Assembly: GCA_035370245.1 (NCBI GenBank)
Contig: DAOOVO010000010.1
Coordinates: forward strand, 1-64,000
Length of the DNA stretch: 64,000 nt
Origin: Pseudobacteroides sp035370245
GTDB taxonomy: Bacteria; Bacillota; Clostridia; Acetivibrionales; DSM-2933
Reading direction: 5' to 3'
Part shown: piece by piece, positions 27,015-37,900 of the stretch
Numbering within the stretch: position 1 is the first letter of the stretch
Layout: every line of letters starts with the position of its first letter
Program-made: the position numbers and the translations under genes
The notes under the pieces: model-generated
What the model was told of the DNA's origin: nothing
Databases searched by the model: none
The model's input: the letters and a program-made list of their open reading frames with translations, nothing else

Positions 27015-27863
27015 TTACCTATCGGGTATTCTTATTTCAATCCAATCAAATGCCATCCAATCATCGGGGCCTGTTCTTGAAGTATTCTCAATTGCTATCC
27101 TGTTCATTCTTCCGATATTATTGACTGTAAATGTAAGCGGTGTCCAGTTGGTGAACATGGAGCCTTTAGGAATACCGTGATCTAGCGACACAGGACCGTT
27201 GTGAACCACTCTGTCATTTATTGATATTCTTGCTGAATACCTGTTAACAGGAACATTGTTATGGTCATCGAGGACAGCTCTTATAATTACCTGTGCAGGC
27301 CGGTTAAACGCAGGCATTTGGAAAGACGGCATCTGGAATGTCCATGTGCCCCTGTTCCCGGTATATAGAATATCGGCATTTCTGCTGGGATTGCCGTAAT
27401 TGGGATAGCCGGTAAGCTCTTTGAATAAGACTGTACTAATAACCGGAGGATTGTTGCTTAATATAGGCGGAGGATCACCGGCAGGTCTTATGGAATTTTC
27501 ATCCTCGATATTTTGCTCCATCGTATTGTAAGAAGCTGTGTTATATATTTCCGGAAGCATTTGGGAATGCATCAAATATGGGCATGTATTAAAAGGTAAG
27601 CTTTGCATATAAGGCATATTATTTATTCCATACATTTGTGAGTCTTCAAATGGATTTGAATTCATGGGAAATTCTGTAGATGGAATATTCATGTGCTCCA
27701 AAGGCACTTTAATATCTATAGGCTTCTCTTCCAATGGCTGTTTTGAGTCCTTTGCATTGGTATTTCCTTTTATATCCTGTGCTTCGGGTATTGTAGCATT
27801 TGATTTTGAATTGCTTTTCTTTAAATTTCCTGTGTTAGAATATATGTGTCTAAAATAAGGCAT
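27015..27863 (-). CDS. Hypothetical protein with C-terminal beta-sandwich-like domain
   Basis: A 282-residue protein I do not recognise. The first 165 residues are low-complexity, rich in Asn, Pro, Ser and Met, with no signal peptide. The last 115 residues look folded and beta-rich (VIIRAVLDDHNN, ARISINDRVVHNG, LTFTVNNIGRMNRIAI, WMAFDWIEIRIP), resembling a ligand- or carbohydrate-binding sandwich by texture only. A disordered leader without a signal peptide plus one surface-type domain would suit a spore coat or exosporium protein. A purine-rich site (GGGGGGAAG) precedes the ATG. Confidence 0.6.
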   Translation of the reverse strand: MPYFRHIYSNTGNLKKSNSKSNATIPEAQDIKGNTNAKDSKQPLEEKPIDIKVPLEHMNIPSTEFPMNSNPFEDSQMYGINNMPYMQSLPFNTCPYLMHSQMLPEIYNTASYNTMEQNIEDENSIRPAGDPPPILSNNPPVISTVLFKELTGYPNYGNPSRNADILYTGNRGTWTFQMPSFQMPAFNRPAQVIIRAVLDDHNNVPVNRYSARISINDRVVHNGPVSLDHGIPKGSMFTNWTPLTFTVNNIGRMNRIAIENTSRTGPDDWMAFDWIEIRIPDR

Positions 27864-27891
27864 TGTTTTCTTCCCCCCTGCAAAAATACTT

Positions 27892-27916
27892 ATAAACCAT
27901 TAACAACATGGTTTAT
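27892..27916 (-). terminator. Possible terminator between the two surface-protein genes
   Basis: ATAAACCAT at 27892-27900 pairs perfectly with ATGGTTTAT at 27908-27916. On the minus strand it follows the stop of the membrane protein gene and is followed by an interrupted T run (AAGTATTTTT). Confidence 0.45.
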
Positions 27917-27973
27917 AATATTCCGGGGGGTATTTTATTGTTACTATTCTTAATAATGGCTGCAGTAACTTTA

Positions 27974-29668
27974 TTATTCTTCGGCTAATTTTATGCTGTA
28001 TCTCCCAATGCTGTTGGCCAGTACACTTACATCAATATGTGACGGAATTTTATAGTTTTGCGGAAAAGTCGTTTCTGTAAAGCCGATTTTATACTTGCCC
28101 TCATTAAGCCTGAATACTGCAATTCCTTCAGAATTTGTTACGGCTTTTAATGTGTCGGGGTTACCGGGGGCTGAGGGAATGTCTTCAACATATAGCTCAA
28201 TATTTTTAACAGGTAAATTGTCTTTATCAAAAACCTCAATTTCAGCCATGCCCCATTTATTCAAGTTTATATCTCGAGCCTTATCAAGCTCAATTGATAT
28301 TATGGTGGTTCCCGGCGAGTTAAGTTCAAAGAAAACAGTTGACGGCAGTTGGTATATTTTAGGAAAGTTTTCAGAGTCAAAACTAAGCCTGTATTTGCCT
28401 TTATCTAATGTATATTTTGCCTCACCGTTTTCATCGGATACTATATCAATGCTATTTACTTTGCCGGAAGAAGCTTCACCTGAGATGAACATTTTTATGT
28501 CGGGTACAGGTGTTTTATCGCTTTTATCGATAATATTTAAAACCAGAACGTAAATTGACGTATCTTTAGCAGGGATAACCTTGGTTACGGTGCTGTAATT
28601 TTTAAGCTTATTAACTATTACAGGAAAATTATTATCTGAAAATTCCTTTTTAACTATATAAGATTTATTTATTAATACCGATATTACTAACATAAAAATG
28701 AATATACATGCTCCGTATTTAATTGAAACAAGCAGCCTTAATCTATCGCCGTATTTTTTATTTCCCATGAGGCTAATACGGTTGGTTTTCAATATAATGA
28801 GCATCAATATTGTGATTGTACCTACAATAATCCCAAGCAGCATAAGGGTTACCCATATGACTTTTAAGCAATCTGCCGTATAAGACAGTACAATATCTGC
28901 AGGTAGCGGTATGGAAGATGTGATGGGATATATGTTTTTACTTAATGTATAGCTTTTATAAATTAAAAATAGTGCTGATGCAAATGATAAAACTGCCCAT
29001 GTGGAAAACAGCAACATCAGCCATTCAAGCAATTTTATTACATTAGTGGAAAAAGCTGCAGCTATAATAAAAAGTAAAATTGTTACTAGAGCAATAAAAA
29101 TGGGTATATTATTTGCAACATAGAAGTAAAGTTTTATTATGGACAGACCATCAGCTATATCAGTTCTGTCAAAATATTGAAGTATTAAGCTTAAGTTAAT
29201 TTTTTCTATTTTTGATAAAGCATATGAGTATTTTTGGTTGTGGTCCGCCATATTATTTGGATTAATATTATCTTTGGTAGGCTCGGTGTTTATTACTATG
29301 TCTGGAAGAAAATTGCTTTTTCCGTTTAAATATTTAAAGATACCGTCCACAAGCCTATCTAAGTTCATATTAATAAGATCAGGGGTTATGGAATTTTTTA
29401 GAGAAAGCAGAATGTTGGCAAACTGGTCGGAGTCATTATCCGATCCTGTATTAAAATTAAAGTTTTCAATTGAATCTATAATTTGTTTTTGAGTATATGA
29501 ATGCAAATCATACTTTTTAATAAGGTTATCATGGAATTGTGGATTCATAACACTCTTTTTAACGGTTACAGTTGAAGACAGCAAAAAAAGACTTACTCCT
29601 GCTATAATGGCCAGTAAAAAATATAAATATTTTGGGATATTTACCTTTAACATTTTAATGATAATCAT
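27974..29668 (-). CDS. Membrane protein with two prealbumin-like repeats
   Basis: About 565 residues. One hydrophobic helix lies near the N-terminus (about 12-33), followed by an extracellular stretch of about 145 residues, then four hydrophobic helices (about 180-345). The C-terminal 200 residues form two repeats with the same pattern (GEAKYTLDKGKYRLSF..FP..YQLPS and GIAVFRLNEGKYKIGF..FP.NYKIPS). These resemble the prealbumin-like/Cna-B folds of Gram-positive surface proteins. I do not recognise a named family. The start is unsettled: TTG 29677, ATG 29668 and ATG 29653 all sit oddly relative to the only AAAGG site (29670-29674). A role in envelope structure is inferred. Confidence 0.65.
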   Translation of the reverse strand: MIIIKMLKVNIPKYLYFLLAIIAGVSLFLLSSTVTVKKSVMNPQFHDNLIKKYDLHSYTQKQIIDSIENFNFNTGSDNDSDQFANILLSLKNSITPDLINMNLDRLVDGIFKYLNGKSNFLPDIVINTEPTKDNINPNNMADHNQKYSYALSKIEKINLSLILQYFDRTDIADGLSIIKLYFYVANNIPIFIALVTILLFIIAAAFSTNVIKLLEWLMLLFSTWAVLSFASALFLIYKSYTLSKNIYPITSSIPLPADIVLSYTADCLKVIWVTLMLLGIIVGTITILMLIILKTNRISLMGNKKYGDRLRLLVSIKYGACIFIFMLVISVLINKSYIVKKEFSDNNFPVIVNKLKNYSTVTKVIPAKDTSIYVLVLNIIDKSDKTPVPDIKMFISGEASSGKVNSIDIVSDENGEAKYTLDKGKYRLSFDSENFPKIYQLPSTVFFELNSPGTTIISIELDKARDINLNKWGMAEIEVFDKDNLPVKNIELYVEDIPSAPGNPDTLKAVTNSEGIAVFRLNEGKYKIGFTETTFPQNYKIPSHIDVSVLANSIGRYSIKLAEE

Positions 29669-30008
29669 ACCTTTCAAAACAGGATTATGGCAAAATTATT
29701 ATATCATTAAATATAAACCTGTTATAATGGTAAAATATGAGGATTAAGTGGGAAGTTGGATATAGTTAATTTGTTCTGATTATGATAGAATTATATTAAG
29801 AATTCATAAGTCAGGTTCTAAGAGCCGTGTTAAAGTAAATGTAGAAATATTTATTTAATACAGGTAATTTATATGGCCTTTATTAATATTATAAGGTATA
29901 TAGATTGCGTATTGATTTATAAATGGGTTATGCGATTTTATATAGATTGAACCAGCAGTTTGTAAGTTATATGCTCTAACACATCCTATAAAAAAGGAGG
30001 CAATAATT
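29669..30008. other. Divergent promoter region between surface protein and prkA
   Basis: About 340 bases between genes transcribed outward on both strands. It must carry promoters for both. Several TATAAT-like boxes are present but none has a convincing -35 partner; prkA homologues are often read by sporulation sigma factors. No structured RNA was seen. Confidence 0.4.
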
Positions 30009-31937
30009 ATGGGAAAGGTAGATATTTCTAGCATTATTCAAAAAGATAGGGAAGAGAGAAAGAACGGCGTTTTTCAAGGAAATTTTCTGGATTATCTGGA
30101 GCTTGTAAAGCAAAATCCTGACATTCCAATGTTAGCTCATCAAAGAATGTATAATATTATAACAGAACCGGGTGTTGAGGTTATTAAAACTGAGGAAAAC
30201 CCCCGCCTAAGAAGAATTTATGGAAATGATGTTGTAAAAAAGTACAAGTTTTTTGAAGATGATTTTTTTGGAATCGATAAAACAATAATGAAAATTGTAA
30301 GATATTTCCATTCCGCTGCAATGGCAGGGGAAGAGTCAAGACAGGTTTTATATCTTGTAGGCCCTGTCGGATCAGGTAAATCATCTCTTATGGAAGCCTT
30401 AAAGAGGGCATTGGAAATGAGCCCGCCAATATATGCATTAAAGGGCTGCCCAATAAGAGAAGAGCCTCTGCATTTGGTTCCAAAACATCTTAGAAAGCAG
30501 TTTGAGGAAATTCTCAATGTTAAGATAGAGGGAGATCTTTGTCCAATATGCCGTTACAGGCTTAAAAATGAGTTTAACGGTGAGTATGAAAAGTTCCCGG
30601 TTGAAACTGTAGGATTCTCAATAAGATCTAGAAAGGGAATAGGCGTTGTGCCACCTGTTGACCCTAACAACCAGGATACATCGGTTCTTATCGGTTCGGT
30701 TGATATTTCAAAAATTGACATGTATCCTGAGGATGATCCTAGGGTTTTATCCTTAAATGGTGCTTTTAATGTTGGTAACAGAGGTATTGTAGAGTTTATA
30801 GAAGTTTTTAAGAATGAAACCGAATATCTGCATACAATGATAACTGCAACCCAGGAAAAGTCCGTTCCGTCACCGGGTAAAGGATCAATGATCTATTTTG
30901 ACGGAATAATACTTGCCCATTCAAATGAAGCAGAGTGGAATAAATTTAAATCGGATCATACTAACGAAGCGATTTTGGATAGAATTGTAAAGATTGAAAT
31001 ACCATACTGCCTTGAGCTCAGTGAAGAAACAAAGATTTATGAAAAGATACTCAAAAAGAGTAAGTTTAGAGCTCATATCGCACCTCATACTATTGAGATT
31101 GCTTCAATGTTTGCAATCCTTACAAGGCTTTCACCATCTACAAAGGTTGACCCTATGACCAAGCTCAAAATATATAATGGTGAAGAGATTGTTGAAAAGG
31201 GAATGGCAAGAAAAATTGATATTTTTGAACTTCGTGAAGAAGCATCAAGAGAAGGTATGACAGGTATTTCCACAAGATTTATAATGAAGGCTATTGATAC
31301 AACTCTATCAGAGTCTGAGCATGATTGTATAAATCCTATATCGGTTATGGAAACACTTGTTAAATCAGTAAAAGAGCTTGCCATATCCGATGATGACAAA
31401 ACAAGGTATTTGACATTCATACAGGATACTATAAGGAAAGAGTATAATAAGATACTTGAGAAGGAAATAACAAAGGCATTTATTCATGGTTACAGAGAAC
31501 AGGCGGAAAGCCTCTTTAACAACTATCTTGACCATGCGGAAGCATTTGTCAACAAGACAAAGATAAAGGATCGTAATACCGGAGAGGAATTAGAGCCGGA
31601 TGAAAAGTTTTTAAGATCTATAGAAGAACAAATAGGAATCACCGATTCTGCAGCTAAAGGCTTTAGAGCAGATGTAACGGCATATATGTTCTTCGTTCTT
31701 AGAAATGGCGGAAAACTTGACTATAATAGCTATGAACCGTTAAAGGAAGCTATTGAGAAAAAGCTCACCGCATCAGTAAGAGAGTTAAGCAGAGTTGTAA
31801 CAATGGCTAAGGTGAGAGATAAAGAACAAAGCGAAAAATACAATGCGATGGTTGAAGAGATGAAGAAGAACGGCTATTGTGATTATTGCTGCAATGTGAT
31901 ATTGAAATATGCAGCAAACAACCTGTGGAAAGATTAA
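30009..31937 (+). CDS. prkA: PrkA-family serine protein kinase/AAA protein
   Basis: A 642-residue PrkA protein. The N-terminal AAA ATPase core has Walker A GPVGSGKSS (about 118-126), and the C-terminal PrkA domain starts near residue 395. In bacilli PrkA works in stationary phase and sporulation; reports describe kinase and, more recently, AAA protease activity. A strong AAGGAGG site precedes the ATG. Next come yhbH and spoVR in the conserved prkA-yhbH-spoVR order, which implies joint function. Confidence 0.95.
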   Translation: MGKVDISSIIQKDREERKNGVFQGNFLDYLELVKQNPDIPMLAHQRMYNIITEPGVEVIKTEENPRLRRIYGNDVVKKYKFFEDDFFGIDKTIMKIVRYFHSAAMAGEESRQVLYLVGPVGSGKSSLMEALKRALEMSPPIYALKGCPIREEPLHLVPKHLRKQFEEILNVKIEGDLCPICRYRLKNEFNGEYEKFPVETVGFSIRSRKGIGVVPPVDPNNQDTSVLIGSVDISKIDMYPEDDPRVLSLNGAFNVGNRGIVEFIEVFKNETEYLHTMITATQEKSVPSPGKGSMIYFDGIILAHSNEAEWNKFKSDHTNEAILDRIVKIEIPYCLELSEETKIYEKILKKSKFRAHIAPHTIEIASMFAILTRLSPSTKVDPMTKLKIYNGEEIVEKGMARKIDIFELREEASREGMTGISTRFIMKAIDTTLSESEHDCINPISVMETLVKSVKELAISDDDKTRYLTFIQDTIRKEYNKILEKEITKAFIHGYREQAESLFNNYLDHAEAFVNKTKIKDRNTGEELEPDEKFLRSIEEQIGITDSAAKGFRADVTAYMFFVLRNGGKLDYNSYEPLKEAIEKKLTASVRELSRVVTMAKVRDKEQSEKYNAMVEEMKKNGYCDYCCNVILKYAANNLWKD

Positions 31938-32014
31938 TGGTTTTATTGAAAACGGATTTTTGATATGTGTAATCTAGGTATATATCCTAGAAATTACCTG
32001 ATGGGGTGATTAAA

Positions 32015-33265
32015 ATGGCTATTTTCAAGGAGTTCAGCAGCAGCGGCAAAGACAGGTCGGCAGAAGACAGGCGAAGACATCGTCAATTGGTTGAGGACTC
32101 TATTAAAAAGAATATTGGAAATATTATAGCAGAAGAAAGCATTATAGGACAAAGAAAAGATAAAAAAATAAAGATCCCCATAAAAAGCATAAAGGAATAC
32201 CAGTTCATATACGGTAAGAACAATTCCGGAACAGGAAGCGGAACAGGTGATGAAAAGAGGGGAGATAAGGTGGGTGAAGCCCAGGGCCAGGGTCAGGGCC
32301 AGGGCTCCGGTCAAGCCGGTAATCAGGAAGGTGAGGATTACTACGAAACAGAAATCACCATAGATGAGCTTATAAACTACCTTTTTGATGATCTCAATCT
32401 GCCTGATCTTGACCGCAAAAGAATTGGCGAGCTTGAATCAACAAGATATTCCAAACGTTCGGGTTTTCAAAGAAAGGGTATTCCGCCCAGGCTTGCAAAG
32501 AAGCGTTCCATCATTGAAAAGATAAAACGCAAGCAGGGGTATGAAAGGACATTACGGGAGATTGCAGAAAATTCTTCTTCCGATGAAATTGAAAATGTTA
32601 ATGATGAACAGTTGGTAGACGGTGGAACAATAAATGACGGAAATGTAGAAACCGTACCTAAGAGATTTCCGTTTATTGAGGATGATTTAAGATATTGGAG
32701 AGTAAGGGAAGAGCATAAGAAGGATTATAATGCCGTTGTTATTTGTATAATGGACGTTTCAGGGTCTATGGATCAGTCCAAAAAGTACCTTGCAAGAAGC
32801 TTCTACTTTTTGCTGTATCAGTTTATAAGGCTCAAATATGCTAATGTTGAGGTGGCGTTTGTAGCTCATACTACAGTTGCAAAGGAAGTAAGTGAAAACG
32901 AGTTTTTCCACAAAGGGGAATCGGGAGGTACTTATATAAGCAGCGGTTATGAAAAAGCACTTGAAATCATAGAGCAAAGGTATAATCCGTCAAGCTGGAA
33001 CATATATGCCTTCCATTGCAGTGATGGTGATAATTGGTCCGAAGATAATGCAAAAGCATTGGAATATGCAAACAAACTTTGTGAGGTGTGCAATCTTTTC
33101 GGATATGGAGAGATTGTACCGGGATATTACTCATCAGTAAGCACAATTAAAAGTGAATTCCAAAAGGGTGTGAAGCATAAGAACTTTTCAATTGTTACCA
33201 TGACAAAAAAGGAAGATGTGCTGCCCGGACTGAAAAAGTTACTTGAAAAGGACGACTCAAATTAA
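32015..33265 (+). CDS. yhbH: YhbH/DUF444 von Willebrand-like protein
   Basis: A 416-residue DUF444 protein. A basic, charged N-terminus leads to a low-complexity Gly-Gln linker (about residues 85-105, repeated GQ pairs). A von Willebrand A-like domain follows with a MIDAS metal site (CIMDVSGSMDQS, about 247-258). Homologues act with PrkA and SpoVR in sporulation. The ATG at 32015 is used, since GGGGTG lies six bases upstream; the GTG at 32006 would overlap that site. Confidence 0.93.
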   Translation: MAIFKEFSSSGKDRSAEDRRRHRQLVEDSIKKNIGNIIAEESIIGQRKDKKIKIPIKSIKEYQFIYGKNNSGTGSGTGDEKRGDKVGEAQGQGQGQGSGQAGNQEGEDYYETEITIDELINYLFDDLNLPDLDRKRIGELESTRYSKRSGFQRKGIPPRLAKKRSIIEKIKRKQGYERTLREIAENSSSDEIENVNDEQLVDGGTINDGNVETVPKRFPFIEDDLRYWRVREEHKKDYNAVVICIMDVSGSMDQSKKYLARSFYFLLYQFIRLKYANVEVAFVAHTTVAKEVSENEFFHKGESGGTYISSGYEKALEIIEQRYNPSSWNIYAFHCSDGDNWSEDNAKALEYANKLCEVCNLFGYGEIVPGYYSSVSTIKSEFQKGVKHKNFSIVTMTKKEDVLPGLKKLLEKDDSN

Positions 33266-33311
33266 TTGTTATATTTATTTTATGCATTCCTTGGTGTAGG
33301 GAGGGTCTTAT

Positions 33312-34700
33312 ATGTCTGACTATACAATAAGTGAACTGAAAATGTGGAATGAACGAATAGAAGAGATAGCAAGAGCCGAAGGTCTTGATTACTATGAGCA
33401 GGAGTTTGAAATATGCAGCTATGAAGATATGATAGGCTATGAGGCGTATATCGGTATGCCTTCCCACTACCCGCATTGGAGCTATGGAAAGTCATATGAA
33501 AGAATAAAAACATTGCATAAATACAATCTTACAGGGTTGCCCTATGAGATGGTTATAAACTCCAATCCATGTCTTGCATACCTCATGAAGGATAATACAC
33601 TGCTTCTTCAGATACTTACCATTGCTCACGTTTATGGACACAATGACTTTTTTAAGAACAATAGGCTTTTTAAGCAGGGTACTAATGCGGAATTGACAAT
33701 TGAAACATTTAAAAATCATGCCGACAGAGTCAGAGAATATATTGCAGATCCCGGTATCGGTTATGAAAAGGTCGAAAAGATATTGAACGCTGCCCATGCA
33801 ATAAAATTTCAATGTTCTAGAGAGATTGGAATAAAGAAGCTCAGTCAGGAGGATAAGAAGAAAGCACTTATGGAGAAGTACCAGAAGCCTAAGAGCGAGT
33901 ATCCTCTTTTAGAGCCGAAACAGACCCATACTGAAGATATGCCGGATTTAAAAAAGATTCCGTTAGAGCCTGAGGATGACTTGCTTTGGTTTATTTCCAG
34001 GTACGGCAAGCTTAATTCATGGGAAAGAGACCTTCTTGATATAGTAAGGTTTGAAACATCCTATTTTGTACCACAGATAGAAACAAAAATAATGAATGAA
34101 GGATGGGCCAGCTTCTGGCATTATACAATATTAAACAAATTGGAACTTCCTCAAGGGCTTCATATCGAATTTTTAAAAAGGCATAATCAGGTTATTAGGC
34201 CGCACTTAGGCCAAATTAATCCATATTATGTAGGGTTTAAGATTTTTGAATTTATAAAGAACAACTACCCTGATAATCCTAAGAAGATATTTGAAATAAG
34301 GGAAGTTGAAAGGGACCAGTCATTCATTAGACGTTATCTCAACTATGAATTGTGTCGGGAAATGAATCTTTTTGAATATGTCAGGAGGGGTAATGATTAT
34401 ATAGTATCCGAGGTTGCGGACGAGGAAGGCTGGAAAAAGATTCGTGACACTCTTGCAAATTCGGTTGGTATGTCCGGAATACCTATTATAAAGGTGATAG
34501 AATATGTTCAGAAGGATAACACACTTGTATTGGAGCATCAATACGATGGCAGGGAATTGGAATTAAGCTACGCTTATGAGACGTTGAAGCATGTGGAAGA
34601 TCTTTGGGACGGAAAGGTAGTGCTTCTTACCATACTTGATGAGAAAAGGAAAATGATAATGTGTGACGAGCAAAAAAAGATATCTCTGACAAATGCTTAG
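33312..34700 (+). CDS. spoVR: SpoVR-family protein
   Basis: A 462-residue SpoVR protein. In Bacillus it is needed for a normal spore cortex; in other bacteria it accompanies PrkA and YhbH in stationary phase. Characteristic stretches are seen: YPHWSYGKSYER, NPCLAYLMKDNT, AHVYGHNDFF and MNEGWASFWHY. The conserved His/Glu-rich positions suggest a metal-binding helical protein, but its reaction is unknown. It is followed by a terminator, ending the trio. Confidence 0.95.
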   Translation: MSDYTISELKMWNERIEEIARAEGLDYYEQEFEICSYEDMIGYEAYIGMPSHYPHWSYGKSYERIKTLHKYNLTGLPYEMVINSNPCLAYLMKDNTLLLQILTIAHVYGHNDFFKNNRLFKQGTNAELTIETFKNHADRVREYIADPGIGYEKVEKILNAAHAIKFQCSREIGIKKLSQEDKKKALMEKYQKPKSEYPLLEPKQTHTEDMPDLKKIPLEPEDDLLWFISRYGKLNSWERDLLDIVRFETSYFVPQIETKIMNEGWASFWHYTILNKLELPQGLHIEFLKRHNQVIRPHLGQINPYYVGFKIFEFIKNNYPDNPKKIFEIREVERDQSFIRRYLNYELCREMNLFEYVRRGNDYIVSEVADEEGWKKIRDTLANSVGMSGIPIIKVIEYVQKDNTLVLEHQYDGRELELSYAYETLKHVEDLWDGKVVLLTILDEKRKMIMCDEQKKISLTNA

Positions 34701-34727
34701 AGATGACCGCATATATAAAGTTTGCTT

Positions 34728-34785
34728 TAAGAAGTGGGCTGACAGTATGTTTTTGGTAACATTACTACAGCCTTCTTTTTTTGGG
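34728..34785 (+). terminator. Terminator after spoVR
   Basis: AAGAAG..GGCTG pairs with CAGCC.TTCTT across a loop of about 30 bases that may fold further, followed by seven T. Confidence 0.7.
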
Positions 34786-34971
34786 GATTGTTTAAATCTG
34801 ATGTGATGTTTGAGGTGTTCCTTAACTATTTTGTAAACTATTAGATAGAGATTTATAATACAATTATAATGTATATTAAATATCATTATCTTTTTCATTT
34901 AATCTATGGCAAAATTCCGGTAATGAATTCGAATTTGACAAATTCGACAAAAAAAAGCGGGAGGGAATTTA

Positions 34972-37900
34972 ATGAACATAAAAGATTTGTATAAAAGCAA
35001 TAAATTTGCCATTACAGCTATTATTGCCGTAACAGTCATATTTATTGCAATAGCAGCATTTGCGGTCAACAGGCTCTTCTTTAAATCCGACTATAAAGGA
35101 AAAATATCTTTAGATTCAAATAATACAAAGGCTGAAAAAATTGTTCATATAACCGATATTATACCCCTAAGCTATGACGGTACAGGTGTTGAAGTTAGTT
35201 CAGGATTTAAAGTTACCAGCGATAAAGAGTATGATGAGAGCGACATTAAAAAAGCTCTTAAGATTACTCCGGATGTGTCTTTTACGGTAAAGAAGCTTTC
35301 AGCCACCACATATAGAATTAATGCTGAAGAGCCTTTAGCACCAAACAGTGTATATAAATTTCAAGTTATGCAGCCTAAGACTCAGCAGGATGAAATGCCG
35401 GAAGGCCAATCCTCAAATAATTTTTCATGGGCATTCCAGACTAAAAAGACATTCAGGGTAGTTAGGACACTGCCAAGGGATACGGCTACCAATGTAGATG
35501 TAAGCACAGGCATTGAAATTACAATGAGTCATGAGAACTTCGAAGAATTTGACAAATATTTTGAAATAAGCCCGAAAGTAAAAGGAAGGTTTGAATACCA
35601 TAAAAAGGTTGCTGTTTTTGTCCCGGAAAAGCTTGAGCCTGGAGTGATTTATACCGTTACCGTAAAAAAGGGACTGGGGCTTAAAGATGGGGAAGATAAA
35701 CTTGAAGGGGATTATGTATTTAGATTTCAGACCAATAAGCCTCAAAAGAATATCAACCAATCAGGGCCGGGATTATGGTTTTCACAAGCCATATACAACT
35801 TTACGTCCGATGTAGTTCCTGTGCTCCAGATAAATACATATGATAAAGTAAAAGATAATAGTGTGTCCATTGATGTCTTAAAATATCAGAATGAAAATGA
35901 CTTTTTAAAGTCAATTGAAATAATGAACAGTTTTCCGTATTGGGCTGTCAAGGATACTGACAATGCTCAATTGGATTCATTAAATCTCGAAAAGGTATCT
36001 ACATTTAATTCCAAGGTGGAAAATACAAATGATGATTATTACTTCAGCTATATAAGCTTTCCTGAAAAGCTGCCTCAAGGGCAATATCTTGTGAGGATCA
36101 AGTTTGGTAATAATATTTTTAGAACCCTTATGCAGGTAAGCGATATTTCTTCGTATATATCAATATGCAAGGACAAGACGCTGGTATGGCTCAATGATTC
36201 CATTACAGGCAAGCCATTAGAGGGTGCTTCCATAACGGTTGACGATAAGCACAAGGCAGTTTCCGGCAGGGACGGTCTTGCATTTATTGACGGTAAGGTT
36301 AGCATTCCGGAGGATATAGGGTATAGTATATTTAAAATTAATGCTAAAGATAAACCCACTTTTTTTGCATATATAACGAAAACCAACTGGTATATGGGAA
36401 TAGAAGGGGAAGAACCTATAAATGACCTTTATTGGACTTATATGTATCTTGATAGAGGATTGTATTTACCTAACGATACCGTAAGGGTATGGGGAATGAT
36501 TAGGCCTAGAGATGGGGGAGAACTTCCGGAAAAGGCAGAATTGATTCTCTACAGGTATGATTACTCGTACTTTGAGGAAAATGATCTTCCGGGCCTTCAA
36601 ACAAAGGAAATCAGGCTTAATTCTTCAGGAATTTTTAAAGATGAGTTCACCCTCGATAATCTTTCATCAGGAACTTATTCAATCATTTTAAAAATTGAAG
36701 ACAGAAGGATTATTGAAAGAAGCTTTGAAGTAAAGGAATATACAAAACCGGCGTATAAAATTGATGTTGAACCTGATAAGAATGTTGCTGCGGGATGGGA
36801 GAAGGTTAAATTCGATATACAGGCCAGTTTCTTTGAAGGTTCTCCGGTTCCCGGCATAAAGCTTAATTATAATGTGGGCATCAACAGGCATTCAGATGGC
36901 GTTATATCTTGTGGAGATGACGGACATACAAGCTTAAGCTTTACCCCTGAAATTTATTATGACTACAAGTCATGGAGACCTACAACATTAAGTTTATATG
37001 TAAGCAACAATCAGGCCGAAGAAGCCGTTATCAGCTCATCGGGCTATGTGACTGTATTCCCGAGGGATACAATGATTGAGGTAAAATCGGATATTTCAAA
37101 CAACAATGCGGTAATAAAGGTGGAAACAAGCCTTGTTGACATTAATAAAGCCAAAGCGAATGAGGATATTTTGTACTACGATGAGAGCTTTTATAAAGGA
37201 AAAGCAGTCGATACCAAGTTGAAGGCAAGAGTTTATGAAAAGCATTGGGAAGCAAATGTTATAGGAGAGTATTATGATTTTATAAATAAGAGGGTTGAGA
37301 AAAAATACGAATATAAAGAGGTTGAAAGTGTTGTAAAAGAGGAGATTTTCACAACTTCAAATGGCTTTTATGAATTCAGTGTTCCTATTCCGAAAAAAAA
37401 TAAAGAATACAGGGTATATTATGTAAAGATTGAAGGAACTGACAGTAAAGGAAGGAGAATTGAAGAAGTATCGTACATCAATAATTATTACAATTATTAT
37501 TATTCACAATTTAAAACATATTCAATACGAAGTGAAGTGGGTAAAAGCTCCTATAAGCTGGGAGAAAAAGTGGCATTAGAGGTTATGTACGGTAATGAGA
37601 GTATTATGCAAAAACCTGATGCAAGGGTATTGTTTGTAGCTCAGAGGAAAGGGCTGGCAGGGTACAGCATTTCTGAGGACTTTAAATATTCATTCGAAAT
37701 GGATGGAAACAAGATACCCAATATATATGTGAAAGCGGTGTATTTTGACGGCAAAAACGTATATGATGCAGGAAGTATAAATGTTATGTATGATTATTCG
37801 GAAAAGGAGCTAGAAATAAATGTTAAGCCCGATAAAACCGATTACAAGCCCGGAGATACTGCTAATCTTGATATAGAGGTTAGGGATAAATCCGGAAATC

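Noticed and set aside
32281..32330. Gly-Gln repeat in yhbH as a mobile or CRISPR-like repeat
   Set aside because: It is a short in-frame low-complexity linker coding for GQ pairs, without spacers or regular units.
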